From Zygnema cylindricum (Eukaryota; Streptophyta; Zygnematophyceae; Zygnematales; Zygnemataceae): a DNA stretch of 55,426 nucleotides. The DNA is taken from assembly GCA_037447655.1 (NCBI GenBank), contig JBBHKE010001149.1, positions 242,611-298,036 on the forward strand. Direction: 5' to 3'. Of the stretch, positions 22,934-34,700 are shown piece after piece. The position numbers were made by a program, and so were the translations under genes. The notes beneath the pieces were generated by a model. The model did no database searches and was not told the origin of the DNA. It saw only the letters and a program-made list of their open reading frames with translations. Every line of letters starts with the position of its first letter. Within the stretch, counting starts at the first letter, position 1.

Positions 22934-23790
22934 ATGGCGTCCATACAATCCGTGGAGGAAGTCAAAGAGGAGATTTCGGAGCAGTGGACAAGAAAGGGTC
23001 TTGACTTCGACTCCAAAAGAGGGGAGGACACAGGAAAGATTTCCGTTGAGGACTCGAAAGTCGTGACAAAACTTCTCGAGGAGTATGCTGATGTTTTTCC
23101 CCCAAAACTCCTGGAAGGTTTACCACAGAAACGTGACGTAAACCACAAAATTGAGCAGGTTCCAGGAGCAATGCCCCCGACCAACATAATGTATAAGATG
23201 AGTTATACCAAGTTAGATGAACTCAAAAAGCAACTTTCAAAGTTGGTCGGGGCCGGAGCCATTGAACCGAGCAAGTCACCTTATGGAGCCCCCGTTTTTT
23301 TTGTCCAAGAAAGATAGAGGTTTTCGTATGTGTGTGGCATATCGAGCGCTAAATAAATTAACACTCAAAAACGCGTATCCTCTACCAGGATCGACGAGTT
23401 GTTGGAGAGACTAAGGGGTGCTAGGTATTTTTCTAAGATAGACTTGGATACCACCATATTAGAGTTGCGGAGGAGGATGTGGAGAAGACTGTGTTCAGGA
23501 GGGGTGCTAGGTATTTTTCTAAGATAAACTTGCGTAGTGGATACCACCGGATTATAGTTGCGGAGGAGGATGTGGAGAAGACTGTGTTCAGGACGCAGTA
23601 CGCTCATTTCGAATTCCTACTCATGTCATTTAGATTGACTAATGCCCCCGCTACCTTTATGCACTTGATGAATTATATCTTCCGGCAATATCTGGACGCT
23701 ATCGTAATAGTCTTCTTGGACGACATCCTAGTGTATAGTGGAAAACTGGAGGACCGTGTCAAGCACCTGAGAAGCGTGTTACAGATCTAA
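22934..23790 (+). pseudogene. pol: Ty3 reverse transcriptase remnant
   Basis: Ty3-type reverse transcriptase in three shifting frames. Motifs in order: [12 protein letters not shown] (about 23270), [21 protein letters not shown] (about 23325-23385), [10 protein letters not shown] (about 23525), [13 protein letters not shown] (about 23635), and the catalytic FLDDILVYS with its Asp pair at 23719-23724. An 86-93-bp segment of the palm is tandemly duplicated (23415-23500, 23501-23593). Not functional. Confidence 0.93.
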
Positions 23791-24096
23791 ACGGAGAATA
23801 AGTTGTACGCCAAAATGAGTAAATGTGAGTTTTTGAAAGAAGAGATGGCATTTTTAGGCCATGTGGTCAGTCGGATTGGAATCGTGGTTGATCCCAAAAC
23901 TAAGGCAGTCAAGTAGTGGCCCCAACCCAAAAATATCACGGAGTTGAGGAGCCTCCTTGGGCTATGCTCCTACAATCAACAATTCTCTGAGGGATTTGGG
24001 AAAATCGCCGCACCACTCACGGATTTGCTCAAAAACGACGTGCCATATGAATGGAAGACAAAGTAGGAGGTCACCTTTAACACGCTAAAGGAGGGG
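23791..24096 (+). pseudogene. pol: Ty3 RT thumb/connection remnant
   Basis: Continues the preceding domain with the usual [16 protein letters not shown] and pol connection (LRSLLGLCSYN). Several stops (for example near 23787 and 24064) break it. Confidence 0.85.
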
Positions 24097-25335
24097 TTGG
24101 TTACCGCCCCTGTGTTAGCGGTTCCAAATCTCGAATTACCTTGGACAATAATCAGCGACGCGAGTGATACGGATATTGGAGCGATTCTTATGCATGATAA
24201 CGGACGAGGCCTACAACCCATCACTTATGATAGTCGTAAACTAAAGGAAGCGGAACTTAATAAGGCCACTCACGAAAACGAAACGATAGCCATCATTAAT
24301 GCGTTGGAAGTTTGGAAGTGTTACATTCAAGGGAAGCATATCACTATGATAACTGACCACCATGCGTTACAATATCTACAAACACAACTGAAGTTATCAA
24401 AGAAACAGGCTAGATGGATGACATTCCTACAAACTTTCGGATTGGAATTAACCATCGAATACAAACCCGGTAAAACGAATCCTGCAGATGAGTTGTTAAG
24501 GAGACCAGGTGTTCCTGCGCTGACCGCGGCGGATCTATCGCAACTATCGCAAGAACGTAGGGATGAATCTTTGGGAGCGGAAAACATCGCAACCGACAAA
24601 CTTTACGACCAAAGAGTCAACACTATCACGAGTACATTGCAACTGGACAAAAAGTGGCTGGACAAAATTAAGGCTGCATACTTAGACGACGACACAATTG
24701 CAGAACTCGTCAAAGGCAAGATATTGGTTCAAACGACCAACGACATATGGCGGTACAAACCGAGTCCGACAACCCGATTGTATATTCCGACAAATCAAGA
24801 GTTACGGCATACTATCTTGCTTTTAAGCCATGAGGAACCCCTCAGCGGACACTTTGAACAAGACAAAACTACTGCACGAGTTGCCGAAGCGTATTATTGG
24901 CCAAATATGACAAAGGACATTGCGAAGTATGTCCAAACTTGTGACCCTTGCAACAGGAATAAAACGGATCCGGGTCGTCAAGGACTCTTCCAACCCCTCC
25001 CCACACCATCCGCCACTTGGGAAGCAATATCGATGGACTTTATCGTCGCTCTTCCAGTAACGCCTGTGGGCTGCAACTCCATTTTTGTTGTCGTCAAATA
25101 TCTTACAAAAATGGCCCATTTCCTCCCCACAAAAACCACTTTTACGACTCGAGATGTCGCGGATCTCTTCTTCCATAAGATATTTCGTCACCACACACTT
25201 CCTAAGAAGATTGTCAGCGACCGCGACCAAAAATTCGTTAGCCACCTTGGAGGAATGAGTTTGCTATCTGCAGGACACAATTCGCTATGCCCACGGCTTA
25301 CCACCCTCAAACTAATGGCCAAACGTAGAGAGTGA
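24097..25335 (+). pseudogene. pol: Ty3 RNase H and integrase (longest open piece)
   Basis: A 412-codon open stretch. RNase H: IISDASDTDIGAIL, YDSRKLKEAE, ITDHHALQYL, then YKPGKTNPADELLRR. Integrase zinc-binding region: HEEPLSGHFEQ followed by CDPCNR, an HHCC finger. The catalytic core has its first Asp in MDFIVALP (25036-25038) and second Asp in VSDRDQKF (25219-25221). A frameshift follows near 25250, and in the continuing frame the codon expected to be the catalytic Glu of the TNGQTE motif is TAG (25326-25328). The IN-after-RT order marks Ty3/Metaviridae. Confidence 0.95.
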
Positions 25336-26060
25336 ACAAGACATTGGAGGAAGCCCTGCACGCTTACGTGTTAGTACACCAGACAGATTAGGCAAAACAT
25401 CTGACGGCGATTGAAGTTGCGTACAATAGTGCAGTCCATTCTTCCACTTATGCTAAGCTTTTCTCCCTCAACCGCCGAGAGCCAACCCTTCCCCAAAATT
25501 TGATCGCAATCGACTGTAGCACACTGGCCGCAGTAAACTTTTTGCGTATAAATTTGGAGAAAGCAGCAACAGTACTATAACAAGCAAAAAGTTGTCAGAA
25601 ATTTCAAGCCGACACTCATCGAAACAGCATTGACTTTCGTGTTGGGGAGAGAGTATGGTTGAATATGGCAAACCTCTCCTTCCCACATGCCCTCTCTATG
25701 AAATTGGCATCGCGATTTACAAGGCTATTTACTATACACTCTAAGATCAATGCGGTTGCTTACATATTCGACATTTTTTCAGCATGGAAAATACATGATG
25801 TCTTTCTTGTGTCTCTCCTCAAGCCATTCCCCAACCTTGATTCTGTGTTCCCAAATTGTCTTAGCTAAACACCCCTTCCACAGGTTCAAAATACCCCGGA
25901 TGAATATGAGGTAGAGGAGATTCTCCAGTCCCGCTAATCACGACATCGGCGGTCAAATACTACCCAAAACTTGGTTCGATGGAAAGGTTATAATGTGGAA
26001 CAAATTTTTGGGTTGCAGAGAGCGATCTTTATGCCTCAAAATTACTGCACCGATTTCAGC
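25336..26060 (+). pseudogene. pol: Ty3 integrase C-terminus with chromodomain
   Basis: The frame continues with several stops. VGERVWLN and the KI-DVFLVSLLKP segment are the usual C-terminal integrase landmarks. At 25896-26060 there is a chromodomain: DEYEVEEILQSR, one stop at 25935-25937, then LVRWKGYNVEQ. The WKGY core is diagnostic for chromoviruses, whose chromodomain is known to guide integration to certain chromatin marks. Of the aromatic-cage positions, the Tyr of EYEVE and the Trp of RWKG are kept. Confidence 0.9.
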
Positions 26061-26452
26061 AGAGTAGGGACACTCAGCCTAACCGGAGGGGCAAACGCAA
26101 CGACGCCTACGAAAAACGAATGGCAATGTCGCAACCGCGGTTGTCATCTTGGGGGCCCAGCAAGGGAACGCAACGGCGTTGACGTAAAACCGTAGAGCGA
26201 TCACTAAGCAACCACGCGATTGCAGAATAGCAGCTACGTTGTCAGAGAATCGCAACATCACGGTTGCCCTCACAAAGGATCCCAACGGCAAAATTGTGAA
26301 TCGCAACGTTGGCGATGTCGAACCCGTGATATCGCCACATCGTTGCAATCAGCAAAGTCTCAAACGTTGCGACACCCGTGAACAATACAAGGCATGGAAA
26401 ATTCCGATGTTGAGACTTCGAAAACCCCCAACTTAAGCCGCCATCAACCCTA
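26061..26452. other. Spacer after the chromodomain
   Basis: Rich in CGCAACG and CGTTGCGA words (26130-26370), giving several near-palindromes. No gene supported. Confidence 0.4.
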
Positions 26453-27935
26453 ATGACCAACCTAATAGCAACAATTTGGAGAACCTCTCGCTTCATACCA
26501 ACAGCCTACCTGCACTTATTGATTTACCGGAAAACTCTCAACCACAATAGCTTCCATGTTGTCATCATCTTCCCACAACCGAAAAGAGAGAGACTAGTGC
26601 AGAAGGGAAATGACGATATGCCTTATCGAGATAGACTTTTGGCTGCAGCAGAGGCCATGGTAGAGGCAGACCGGAGTGTAGCAGTAATGGAGGAAGGGGA
26701 AGAGGTAGAAGCAGTTGTTAGCAAGGAGGACACAAGTGAAAGCACGGAAGGGGAAGGATCTGAAATTTCGCAAGACTTGGAGTATAATCCACTCAAAGAG
26801 GGTGACCGCGAAGATGAAGAGGTTCACGAGCTCTCAAATGCCAAAAAACCAAAGTGGGGAAAAATACCTCAACCAGAAGAAGAGCGTTCCCTTGACATGG
26901 AAGTGATGAGAGACCTTGACAAGGAAAGTAACGCCGATAAGCATTCTTCGGAGAGCTTCTAGAACAAAGCGGAGGAGCAGTATCCTAGCGAGGATTATGT
27001 TTTCGTCCTCCGATAAGAAGAAAGGGAAAGGGAGGAAGAGAGTGATAGGGAAGAAGAAATTCGTGACTATCTATTTCCCTTACCCATAGACACCAGAACC
27101 CTGACCTAACATTCAATTTTGTGAAACAATTCTACTAGGACCCTGCGCAGTGGCCTACGCGGAAACCCGGGGAACCACTCAACATTATTGCCGGCGTACC
27201 TTCGCACCCCGCATGGAATTTTATGCGTACAAAAGACCTGGGGAACAATCACAAGGGTTACATCTAGCTGAACCCTCACGTCTTGCTGTTTACAGAGGTG
27301 GTCGAGGACCACTACCGTTACCAAGTGGACGTCCTTCGGTTGCTTCAAAAACATCACCAATGGGATGTCCGCCTCCACGATATAATTTTACAGAGTGAAG
27401 TCACGCCTGAGGTGCGAGCACTTTAATTGGCCTAGAAGAACGCGTTGCAGCGGGCGCAAGCTGCCACGAAGCAAATTTCCTTCAAACTGAGGAACGTACC
27501 GTGGTGGGAAGCCAAAGCGGAGGAAGAAGAGGAGGGTCCAGCGGAAGGGACTTTGGCTTTCCCGAGTCCAAGACCGGTCAAAGCTGTACCAGACTGCCCT
27601 TACCAGAACCGGTAACACCAGAGAGCGCCCCCGAGGAAGGAGACGAACAATTAAGATGGCGAATAACCCGTCGATGAATGGCATCAGTCGATCATCGCAC
27701 CAGCCTCCTGAAAAAGAGATGTGAGGACCTTCTAAGCTACATCGATGACCTGCGGGAAAACCACCAACAACTTCTACGGAGGTTAATGCGCTCCATCAAG
27801 AGTTCCAGGTTTACCATAGCTAGATGGACGATATACTTCAACAAATGCAGTTTCCCTGAAGAGCAACATTCAGAAAGACAATGTATTCTTAGTGAGAGGC
27901 ACAATAACAGGGTTACAGAATGGAAGCATAGTTGA
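26453..27935 (+). pseudogene. Extra ORF region 3' of Ty3 pol, function unknown
   Basis: Sense-oriented, protein-like sequence between the chromodomain and the presumed 3' LTR. The first part (26453-26962, 169 codons) becomes strongly acidic after residue 50 (EEGEEVEAVV, STEGEGSEISQDLEYNPL). After a few stops, 27140-27600 again reads like a protein in one frame (DPAQWPTRKPGEPLN, HYRYQVDVLRLLQKHHQW), with some stops. The end (27678-27850) has coiled-coil character (DDLRENHQQLLRR). I recognise no gag, env or known accessory domain. It may be a captured host exon or an extra ORF of this Ty3 lineage. The acidic N-part and coiled-coil C-part resemble the layout, not the sequence, of 36748-38426. 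Confidence 0.4.
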
Positions 27936-27939
27936 GAAG

Positions 27940-28300
27940 TTGTTGTAGTTACGATGTCAGAGCAGCACAGCTGCGATATCAGACTAGCGCAGCATAGCAG
28001 CATAGCAACGCAACTTAACAGTATAGCAACGTAGCAAAATGTAGACTACAATACACAGTTCTAGAATCATGTGTGGATAGGATGCAATTAATGAAGAGTG
28101 TCCACGTGTACATAGTTGACTAATTGTAGTACCGTATTGCCGAGCAAATATCTAGTTTAAATAGTGAGTAGATGTAGTGAAAAGACACTCTTTTGCAAGT
28201 AGACTCCTGATAGGGAGCATTCAATCTTGTAATCTCTCCATGATTAATAAAGCTCCAGTTTTCTTTGTGAACATTGTGTGACCTTGATGTTGCTACGAGT
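27940..28300 (+). repeat. Putative 3' LTR or 3' end of the Ty3 element
   Basis: Noncoding stretch with promoter-like and polyadenylation-like features: a TTTAAATAG box near 28156, AATAAAGC near 28245, and short CAGCATAG repeats at its start. No second copy exists in the window to confirm an LTR. Confidence 0.35.
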
Positions 28301-30750
28301 GAATCTCTGGGAATATTCCGGTGTGCATCTTGGACGTGGTGTTTAAGTTACTCCTTTTACAGCCCCATAGCCGTTTTTCAATTATTGCACGCCTCATTTT
28401 ATTTTCCCAAGTTATGAACTCCGTTTCATTTAAAATGGGCACCCTAGAGGGAATGCCCATACCCCCTTATTCTGTGACCTCCATTGGCCTACAGAATGTC
28501 TAGCTTATATGAAGCCTCTAAGATAATATTTTCCCCTTTGACTTTCAAATCAAATAAAAGCCACCCGGTCACAAAAGAGTTCTGACCAACCTCACCTCTC
28601 TGAGGGGTTGACTCGTGTGAGTCAGACACAAAAAGAATTTATGAATTTGATCCTTGTAGCAATAAGTTATGATGGTCAAAGATGGTCTATAAATACAAAA
28701 GGTCTTTGAGAAAGAGGTGCCTCAAAATGTCTAAGTCGTAAATCCTTCTCTAAACCCCCTACTATTACTATACTCAACCAATTTCAAGACTCTAAAGTAC
28801 TAGAAGTACAGTCGCGTGATACTTCTTGTACGACCATGGTACGGCATGGCCGTCCTGCTCACACTCGTCAGTTCTTGAGCCATGGTCGCTCTTCCCGTAA
28901 TTCCTCCGTCCACTCATAGCTTGCCACGTGTCATCCTCCGACATTAGCTCACAAACCGCCAAATGACCACTCCGGTGCGTCAGCTCCATTGGGAGCCATT
29001 CTATTTGAATTCGATAATTAATCGCGTCCGTTCAAATTCAATGTCGTTTTTGGTATGCCGTTGTTTCGTAATCTGTTAGATGGAGTATATGAGAAGGTAA
29101 ATCTTTCAATTCAACTCACGCCCCATTTATATAACGCTTCATTAAGACTTAAGGGATAAGGCGAAGGGTTATGACGTACGGCTGTCATCTTGTAGCACCT
29201 ATGGTCTAATCCTTGTGCAGATGCCTAAGTTTTGCTGAGAGTTGTACCTCTTGCTACCTTAGTCTGTCTTCCTAATTCTGTCTTCCTAATTCTGTCTTCC
29301 TAACTGCATAAAGCAGCCATGGCTATCTTTGAGTACTTAGTGACTACGACAAGTTTGTGGACTTAAACACCTTCATAGACAGACTAACAAAAGTCAGAAA
29401 ATAGAAAATACCTTTTTCAACACTTCGATCATGTGGACGCTATGCGCTACCTATGTATTAGACTTCATGTTCAAGGATTGGGGTAGGTTAACACTTTTCT
29501 TTATACTTGTTTGAGAGGCAAAAGAGGTGCCAAAATTTTTCACAAATCATAGTATGAGTGCAGCAATGTTCAATAATAACGTGAACTTCGGCTTTTTAAA
29601 CCTGGAGAGACTAAGTTTTCTACAAATTTTGTCATGATCTAGAGGTTTTTAAGGGTGAAAGAGAGTATAGAGTGTTGTTCCTTGGTCTAAAATAGAACGC
29701 GGAAAACACCCAAACTATTGCATCCCCAGCGATGAGTAATATAGTCCACGATAAATAATGACATTCACTCCTTACATGTATTTATTAATCTTGTGACACA
29801 TCAAGAACTACACCTTATGAATTACGTAAGAATGATCTCGACCCACATAAAAAAATACATAACACACGAATCAAATACACAAAGCACTAAACAACTTCAA
29901 TACACATGATATCTCTGAAAAACTTATGTTATCTCAAGGCAACAAAGCAACGTTATCAACCATGTTTCTTGTCTACGTTTCCTACACTCGACAACTTTAA
30001 AGAACTACATTTTATGTTCCTACTTTTCTTAACACATTGATATTTGTTTTACAAGGCTCTCATGAAAATATACAATTGTGAGCCACCTACATCTGACAAA
30101 ACAACAAAAGAAATAAATGTGCATGTGTAGTAATAAGTCTAATTGGCGCCCCCCACGGTGATTTTCGTCACGGTAAAAACTAACCAGGTTGATAACTCAC
30201 ACTACTCTTAGGCAACACTATTTTGCTTGTATGTACAAAAATTTCCGTTATATTAATAAGCATCAAACGGCCTGCTTATCACTAAGTTATTCACATTCAA
30301 ACTTCCCACATCCACCTTATTAGATATGTGTGAGTCATCAGAGGACCTACACTATTTTGAGTACGCCAACATTTTCTTCTAGGTGTTTTTGGTTTGCAAT
30401 GGCGTACAGTAATTCATTGTCTCGAATAGTCCGTTGTAATACTATCCGATTGTCCTCACGCCAGATAACAAAAGTTAGTACCGCCATCGGCCGTAAAGAA
30501 CAAATCAATCAGTTGCGTACTTCTCAAAGCTTCGTCCCTTCGCATTAAATGTCGCGACACTCTTCGTATAAGATTGCGTTGTATCTCTACATCCGGATCG
30601 CTTCACGATCCTCTAAGTATGTCCGTGCCAAATCACATGAACCTTCGTCAACCGAATACTCCCGTATTTTGCTTACACGCTCTAGCGTATTAATGGCTAC
30701 ACTAAAATTTGTGTATACGAAACTAAGTCTTCAAAAACAATTTAGAGGGC
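28301..30750. other. Intergenic DNA, no supported gene
   Basis: No recognised domain on either strand. A short triplet of TGTCTTCCTAATTC units occurs at 29268-29302. Two adjacent frames at 30330-30761 share a phase but show no motif. They might be decayed upstream exons of the hAT transposase that follows. Confidence 0.4.
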
Positions 30751-31626
30751 AAAATGTTTGACAATAAGTACAAAGAATGGATAGGCAAGGCTATGTACAA
30801 TTTCAAGTGGGCTAAGATTAGATGCCATATACTAAGCCTAGTGTTTTGATGGAGAGTGATAGAGGATGTGACAATTTCATAGGCTGTGGTGCGGTTGATG
30901 ATGGAATGTGACAAAGGTGCCCCAAATGTGGGGAAGGTTTATTACGGTTTTTATACGGCTGCACTGTTTTTTTTGTTTTTTATGCGAAATTTTGAAAGCA
31001 TGCAAATTTTGGAGGAGCTAAAGACATCTTAGATGGCGAGGTGGAAGATGTCACATAGCCTTGTGTAAGCGATGGACTTTGTACTCGATCTGGAGTACCA
31101 ATATGATGCATATGGGCGACATTCAAACTCCACAATAATGGAAGGTTTTGTAGACAATGCTTCAGAGGATGTTAACAAATGTGGAGGAATAGGCTGAGGC
31201 CCACGTTGAGTTGTCTAAATATAGAGGTTTTGAGAGAGTTTTTGGTGGGGAGGTAACAAAAGCTTGTGCAAATAAGTTGTCATTATGGAAATGGTGGCAA
31301 CAGTTTATGTTTGTCTCCCCTATCTTGCAAAAGGTAGCAATAAAAATCTTTGCACAATGCTTAGTTACCAGCTATTGTGAGCGGAATTGGTCAGCGTATG
31401 ACCATATTCACTAGAAGAAAAGAAATAGGTTAACGGCTAAAGGAGGGCGAATGATCTAGTATGGGTTTTCAACAATCTCAAATTGTTACAAAATGCTAGG
31501 GATATCAACTACGAAGAGAACATGATACCATGGGGAGAAGAGGAAGCAGAGGTAGGGGAAGAGGATTTTGATGAAGAAATGATTGATTTAAATATAGGTA
31601 AGGAGATTTTGAGTAAAGGCAGATGA
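30751..31626 (+). pseudogene. hAT transposase C-terminal remnant
   Basis: The best-kept part is the hAT dimerisation region: LSLWKWWQQF, then PILQKVAIKIFAQCLVTS, CERNWSAYDHIH (31211-31411), a stop at 31412-31414, KKRNRLTAK, and after a frameshift DLVWVFNNLKLLQNARD. It ends in an acidic tail (WGEEEAEVGEEDFDEEM). Upstream, 30751-31200 contains weaker hAT-like pieces (DNKYKEWIGKAMYNFKWAK, DFVLDLEYQYDAYG) separated by stops. In this family the region carries dimerisation and the C-terminal half of the catalytic fold. The N-terminal BED zinc finger and catalytic Asp residues were not found. Confidence 0.85.
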
Positions 31627-31932
31627 AGGAGACATGCGTATTTTTTTCTTGGTCAATGTGATTTTTTTTTTTAATTACTGACATGTTATGTTGGGCCATG
31701 GTGAATGTTGAAAAAGAAATTGTGTGTAATGTCTCTCTTTTGTTTGTAAGCAATCAAAAACTCTGACAAAATGAGAGAGAAGGCCATGGCAACCATATAG
31801 TCTCAGGCAAAAAGTATGACTATGTTAAAAAGAGTGATATTGGCATAATCCTACAAGATGACATACTAGCCTATTGATCAATCGTTATTAACCAGTCTGT
31901 AACCAGTTGATGTAGATACCATAGCGATAGCT
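31627..31932. other. Spacer between hAT remnant and hAT-type element
   Basis: Nothing recognised. It could be the 3' untranslated part of the hAT element. Confidence 0.4.
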
Positions 31933-32246
31933 ATATAAATTAGTGTTGGGTTTCAAGGACCATTTTCGAATATTCGATATATATCGAATTTCAAGTACCC
32001 GATAATCAATATATCAAATTTCAAATTATCGCGATATATCTCCGTTATATCGCGAATATATCATATCACCAATATATCGAAGCTTTTTAAAAAAAAAAAA
32101 ATCTTGCTAGTCAATTCTCGGAAGAAGAGAAGGACAGCTATCAAAGTGGTGGAGGATGTTTTTTTTTTCACGGAAACTGCGAATCGGAAACTGTAAATGG
32201 ATTAATTGAGAACCTAATTAATTGAGAATTGATTAGTTGTAGCTGC

Positions 32247-32320
32247 TAGAACTACATGCTGCTGTAGCCAGAACTAGTGCTACTAGAACTACGTGCTGCT
32301 GTAGCCAGAACTAGTGCTAC
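32247..32320 (+). repeat. 37-bp tandem duplication
   Basis: Two copies of a unit starting CTAGAACTACRTGCTGCTGT, inside the hAT-type element, within a CTG/CTA-rich stretch (32235-32395). Confidence 0.8.
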
Positions 32321-32389
32321 TGCAGATGCTAGTACTAGATATTGTTGCTGCCAGTAGTACTAGCTGCTGGCAGTGCTACTGCACTGCTA

Positions 32390-32575
32390 CTCCAATTAAT
32401 AAAAATAAGAATAAGATTTTACAATTTGTACACTTCAAAAACTAATTAATAAAAATAAGATTAAAATATCACATTTTAGACACTTCATAAAATATTGAAT
32501 AAAAATAATAATAAGAATTCTTATTTTGTACACTTCAAAAACAAATAAATAAAAGTAATAATAAAAATTCATGTC
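32390..32575 (+). repeat. Degenerate AT-rich tandem repeat, about 3 units
   Basis: Units built around ATTAATAAAAATAAGA and TACACTTCAAAAAC, about 55-70 bp each, inside the hAT-type element. Confidence 0.65.
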
Positions 32576-33505
32576 TGAAACGAACAGTCTGCAATTTTTT
32601 TTTCATATCATACTTTGGCTAAATTAGTGTGGGTTTCAAGTTTTCATATGTGAAGTTTGTTGTCCATAGCCTATTTCAGCTATGGATTACTCACGAAAGA
32701 CACCTACAGACTACCCTTAAACAACTATGTTTCAGACAGCGCAGATCACTCCACAATACTTAAAATTAATTCAAACTGCACCAGTATGCACTATAATACT
32801 GGACACTATAACCTCCCTAAATTAAAGCCAGATAAACAAAGGATTCCATGAGATAGGAGATCCAGAGTTTCCCAAAAGCAGCTGAAAGCTTACCAACCTA
32901 GCCAGGTAGACTCCTCACAGAATTCTACAAGAAAATCAGAACACAATGAAACTACACACATATATAGTTTCTATATAATAGAACATCCACACGAAGTTTC
33001 ATATCAAGATATCAATCGGAGTGACCACACTGACAGGTCAAAGATGCAGAAAAACAGTCTGCCAGAACTTTGATAAACTTAGCTGATTATAAAATAAAAC
33101 TAAGTCCTACAAGTTTATAATCACAATGTTATCTAATGAGACTTAAAAAATTAATAGCTACACGTGTAATTAAGTACTGTACTAAATACAGACAATATAC
33201 GTCAACGGTACGTCTACTGTACCAAAGGTACGTCCAAACCCTAATTATGACTTTTATCTAATTTCACTATTGTAACACTAAAAACTAATTCACTACATAC
33301 AAATTTGAGTTGTTTCATCTATTTACAAATACGAGCCATATATGAATTGTGCAACTTGCTTAGTCAGCAATTAGTGAATCCGTCCAAACAGCTATAAGCG
33401 TCCGTACAAGTCAACTTCGAATTTGCGGATTGCCGTTAGATGTAGAGTTTATCTTATTAGTGGATGACACGCGTCTAGTAACTTTGTCCCAATGTGGTCC
33501 CACTT

Positions 33506-33531
33506 CGAATCGAGTCCGTCGACTCGATTCG
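33506..33531. other. Hairpin with loop CCGTCG, copy 1
   Basis: CGAATCGAGT and ACTCGATTCG form a perfect 10-bp stem around the 6-base loop CCGTCG. Confidence 0.7.
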
Positions 33532-33651
33532 TATCCGCCGTTCGTTTTTGTCCCGTGTGTTAGCATAGGTCACATAAGTCCAACCGAGTGTGGTCATGTG
33601 GTACGAAGAACCTGAGTGCGTATGGCGTGCTTCGTCACTTGTGGTCCCGCT

Positions 33652-33675
33652 GAATCGTGTCCGTCGACACGATTC
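33652..33675. other. Hairpin with loop CCGTCG, copy 2
   Basis: GAATCGTGT and ACACGATTC form a perfect 9-bp stem around the same loop. The stem differs from copy 1 by a paired change (A to T on one arm, T to A on the other). Confidence 0.7.
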
Positions 33676-34542
33676 GAATCAACGATCATTACAGCAGACC
33701 GTACCATCTATTTCCTTTAAATGTAATTCGGAATATGTCCGTCATATTATGCGAATCCATTTTTCCGATGTACGACCCTTGTAAATGGTCGTCGAGACTT
33801 TTCGTTAAAACCTGTATAGTCTTCCACTGCCGACACGTGTCCCTGCAGAAGTACAACATACTCAAGACTACTTCTACTACTGTCATACTAAATATGGTAA
33901 GTATTACATCATGCTTCCTAAATCATGTTTGAAGTCCTAAAAGTCTCCCCTTACAGCCTCATCTACTGAGGACTAAAGCTTTCAAATTACAACAAAGTTC
34001 TGTACCGTAGTACGTACTAAATAAGTAACTATATGAATTAGTATGACAATATTAGTTCTTTTCGTCGATTACATTTTGTGGCATTACCTTTTAAGTCACG
34101 GAACAAAAATCACGTCGTACGTCAAGTTTCAGAAAAATTGTCGTTATCGCTAAAACATCATATAAAATAAATTATTATTTTATAAAATACAATATATCTC
34201 GATATATATCGCGATGAATTATGTTGGTTGCGGTATGATATATCGAGGACTTTCCTCGATCGATATTCGATATATTGAATATCAAAATTATCGCGATATG
34301 AAACTACTCGATACCCAACACTAATATAAACACTTACTATTAGAGAGCGCTCATTTAACGGGGAAATGTTCAAACTGCGACACATGAAACATTCAAATTT
34401 TACAAATATACAGAGTAGTACGCATGCAAAATTGTACAACGTATTTTAACTTATTTTTCAGATCGCTAAATGCGAAACGCACATATTATTCGCGCGTTCG
34501 TTTCGTTCGTATGATCCATTTTGGACAACTATGCCAATAGCT

Positions 34543-34700
34543 AGACCGCCAATCGCTATTAGCGTGTAAATTTCATTAGCGTATATAACCAATTAAAATG
34601 GTGTACGCTATTTGAGAATTTCAAATTTTCGGAAAAAAACATACACTCGGGTCTTTGACAAAAAGAAATGTCGGTCGCAAACATGCTTACAGTAATAAAG
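34543..34700 (+). mobile_element. MITE family B left-end fragment
   Basis: After TA, GACCGCCAATCGCTATTAGC matches the family B left end with C to G at the first base. Homology continues with GTGTACGCTATTTGAGAATT, then is lost. No right end found. Confidence 0.7.

Larger units (their letters stand above)
31941..34323 (+). mobile_element. Non-autonomous hAT-type element, 2383 bp
   Basis: Terminal inverted repeats TAGTGTTGGG and CCCAACACTA, flanked by ATATAAAT (31933-31940) and ATATAAAC (34324-34331), an 8-bp target duplication with one difference. Short TAGTGTTGG-type ends and 8-bp duplications are hAT hallmarks. Subterminal zones (31970-32075, 34190-34310) are dense in palindromic ATATATCG and TATCGCGATA words, possible transposase-binding sites. 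The interior has two tandem repeats and two hairpins, and no credible transposase frame, so it would depend on a transposase in trans. Confidence 0.85.

Noticed and set aside
23365-23607. Minus-strand ORF with internal repeats in the Ty3 RT region
   Set aside because: It is antisense to reverse transcriptase. Its repeats are the shadow of the 86-93-bp duplication.
30145-30165. TGGCGCCCCCCACGG as a retroelement primer-binding site
   Set aside because: No LTR end (CA) directly upstream and no gag downstream. The match to a tRNA 3' end is too short to trust.
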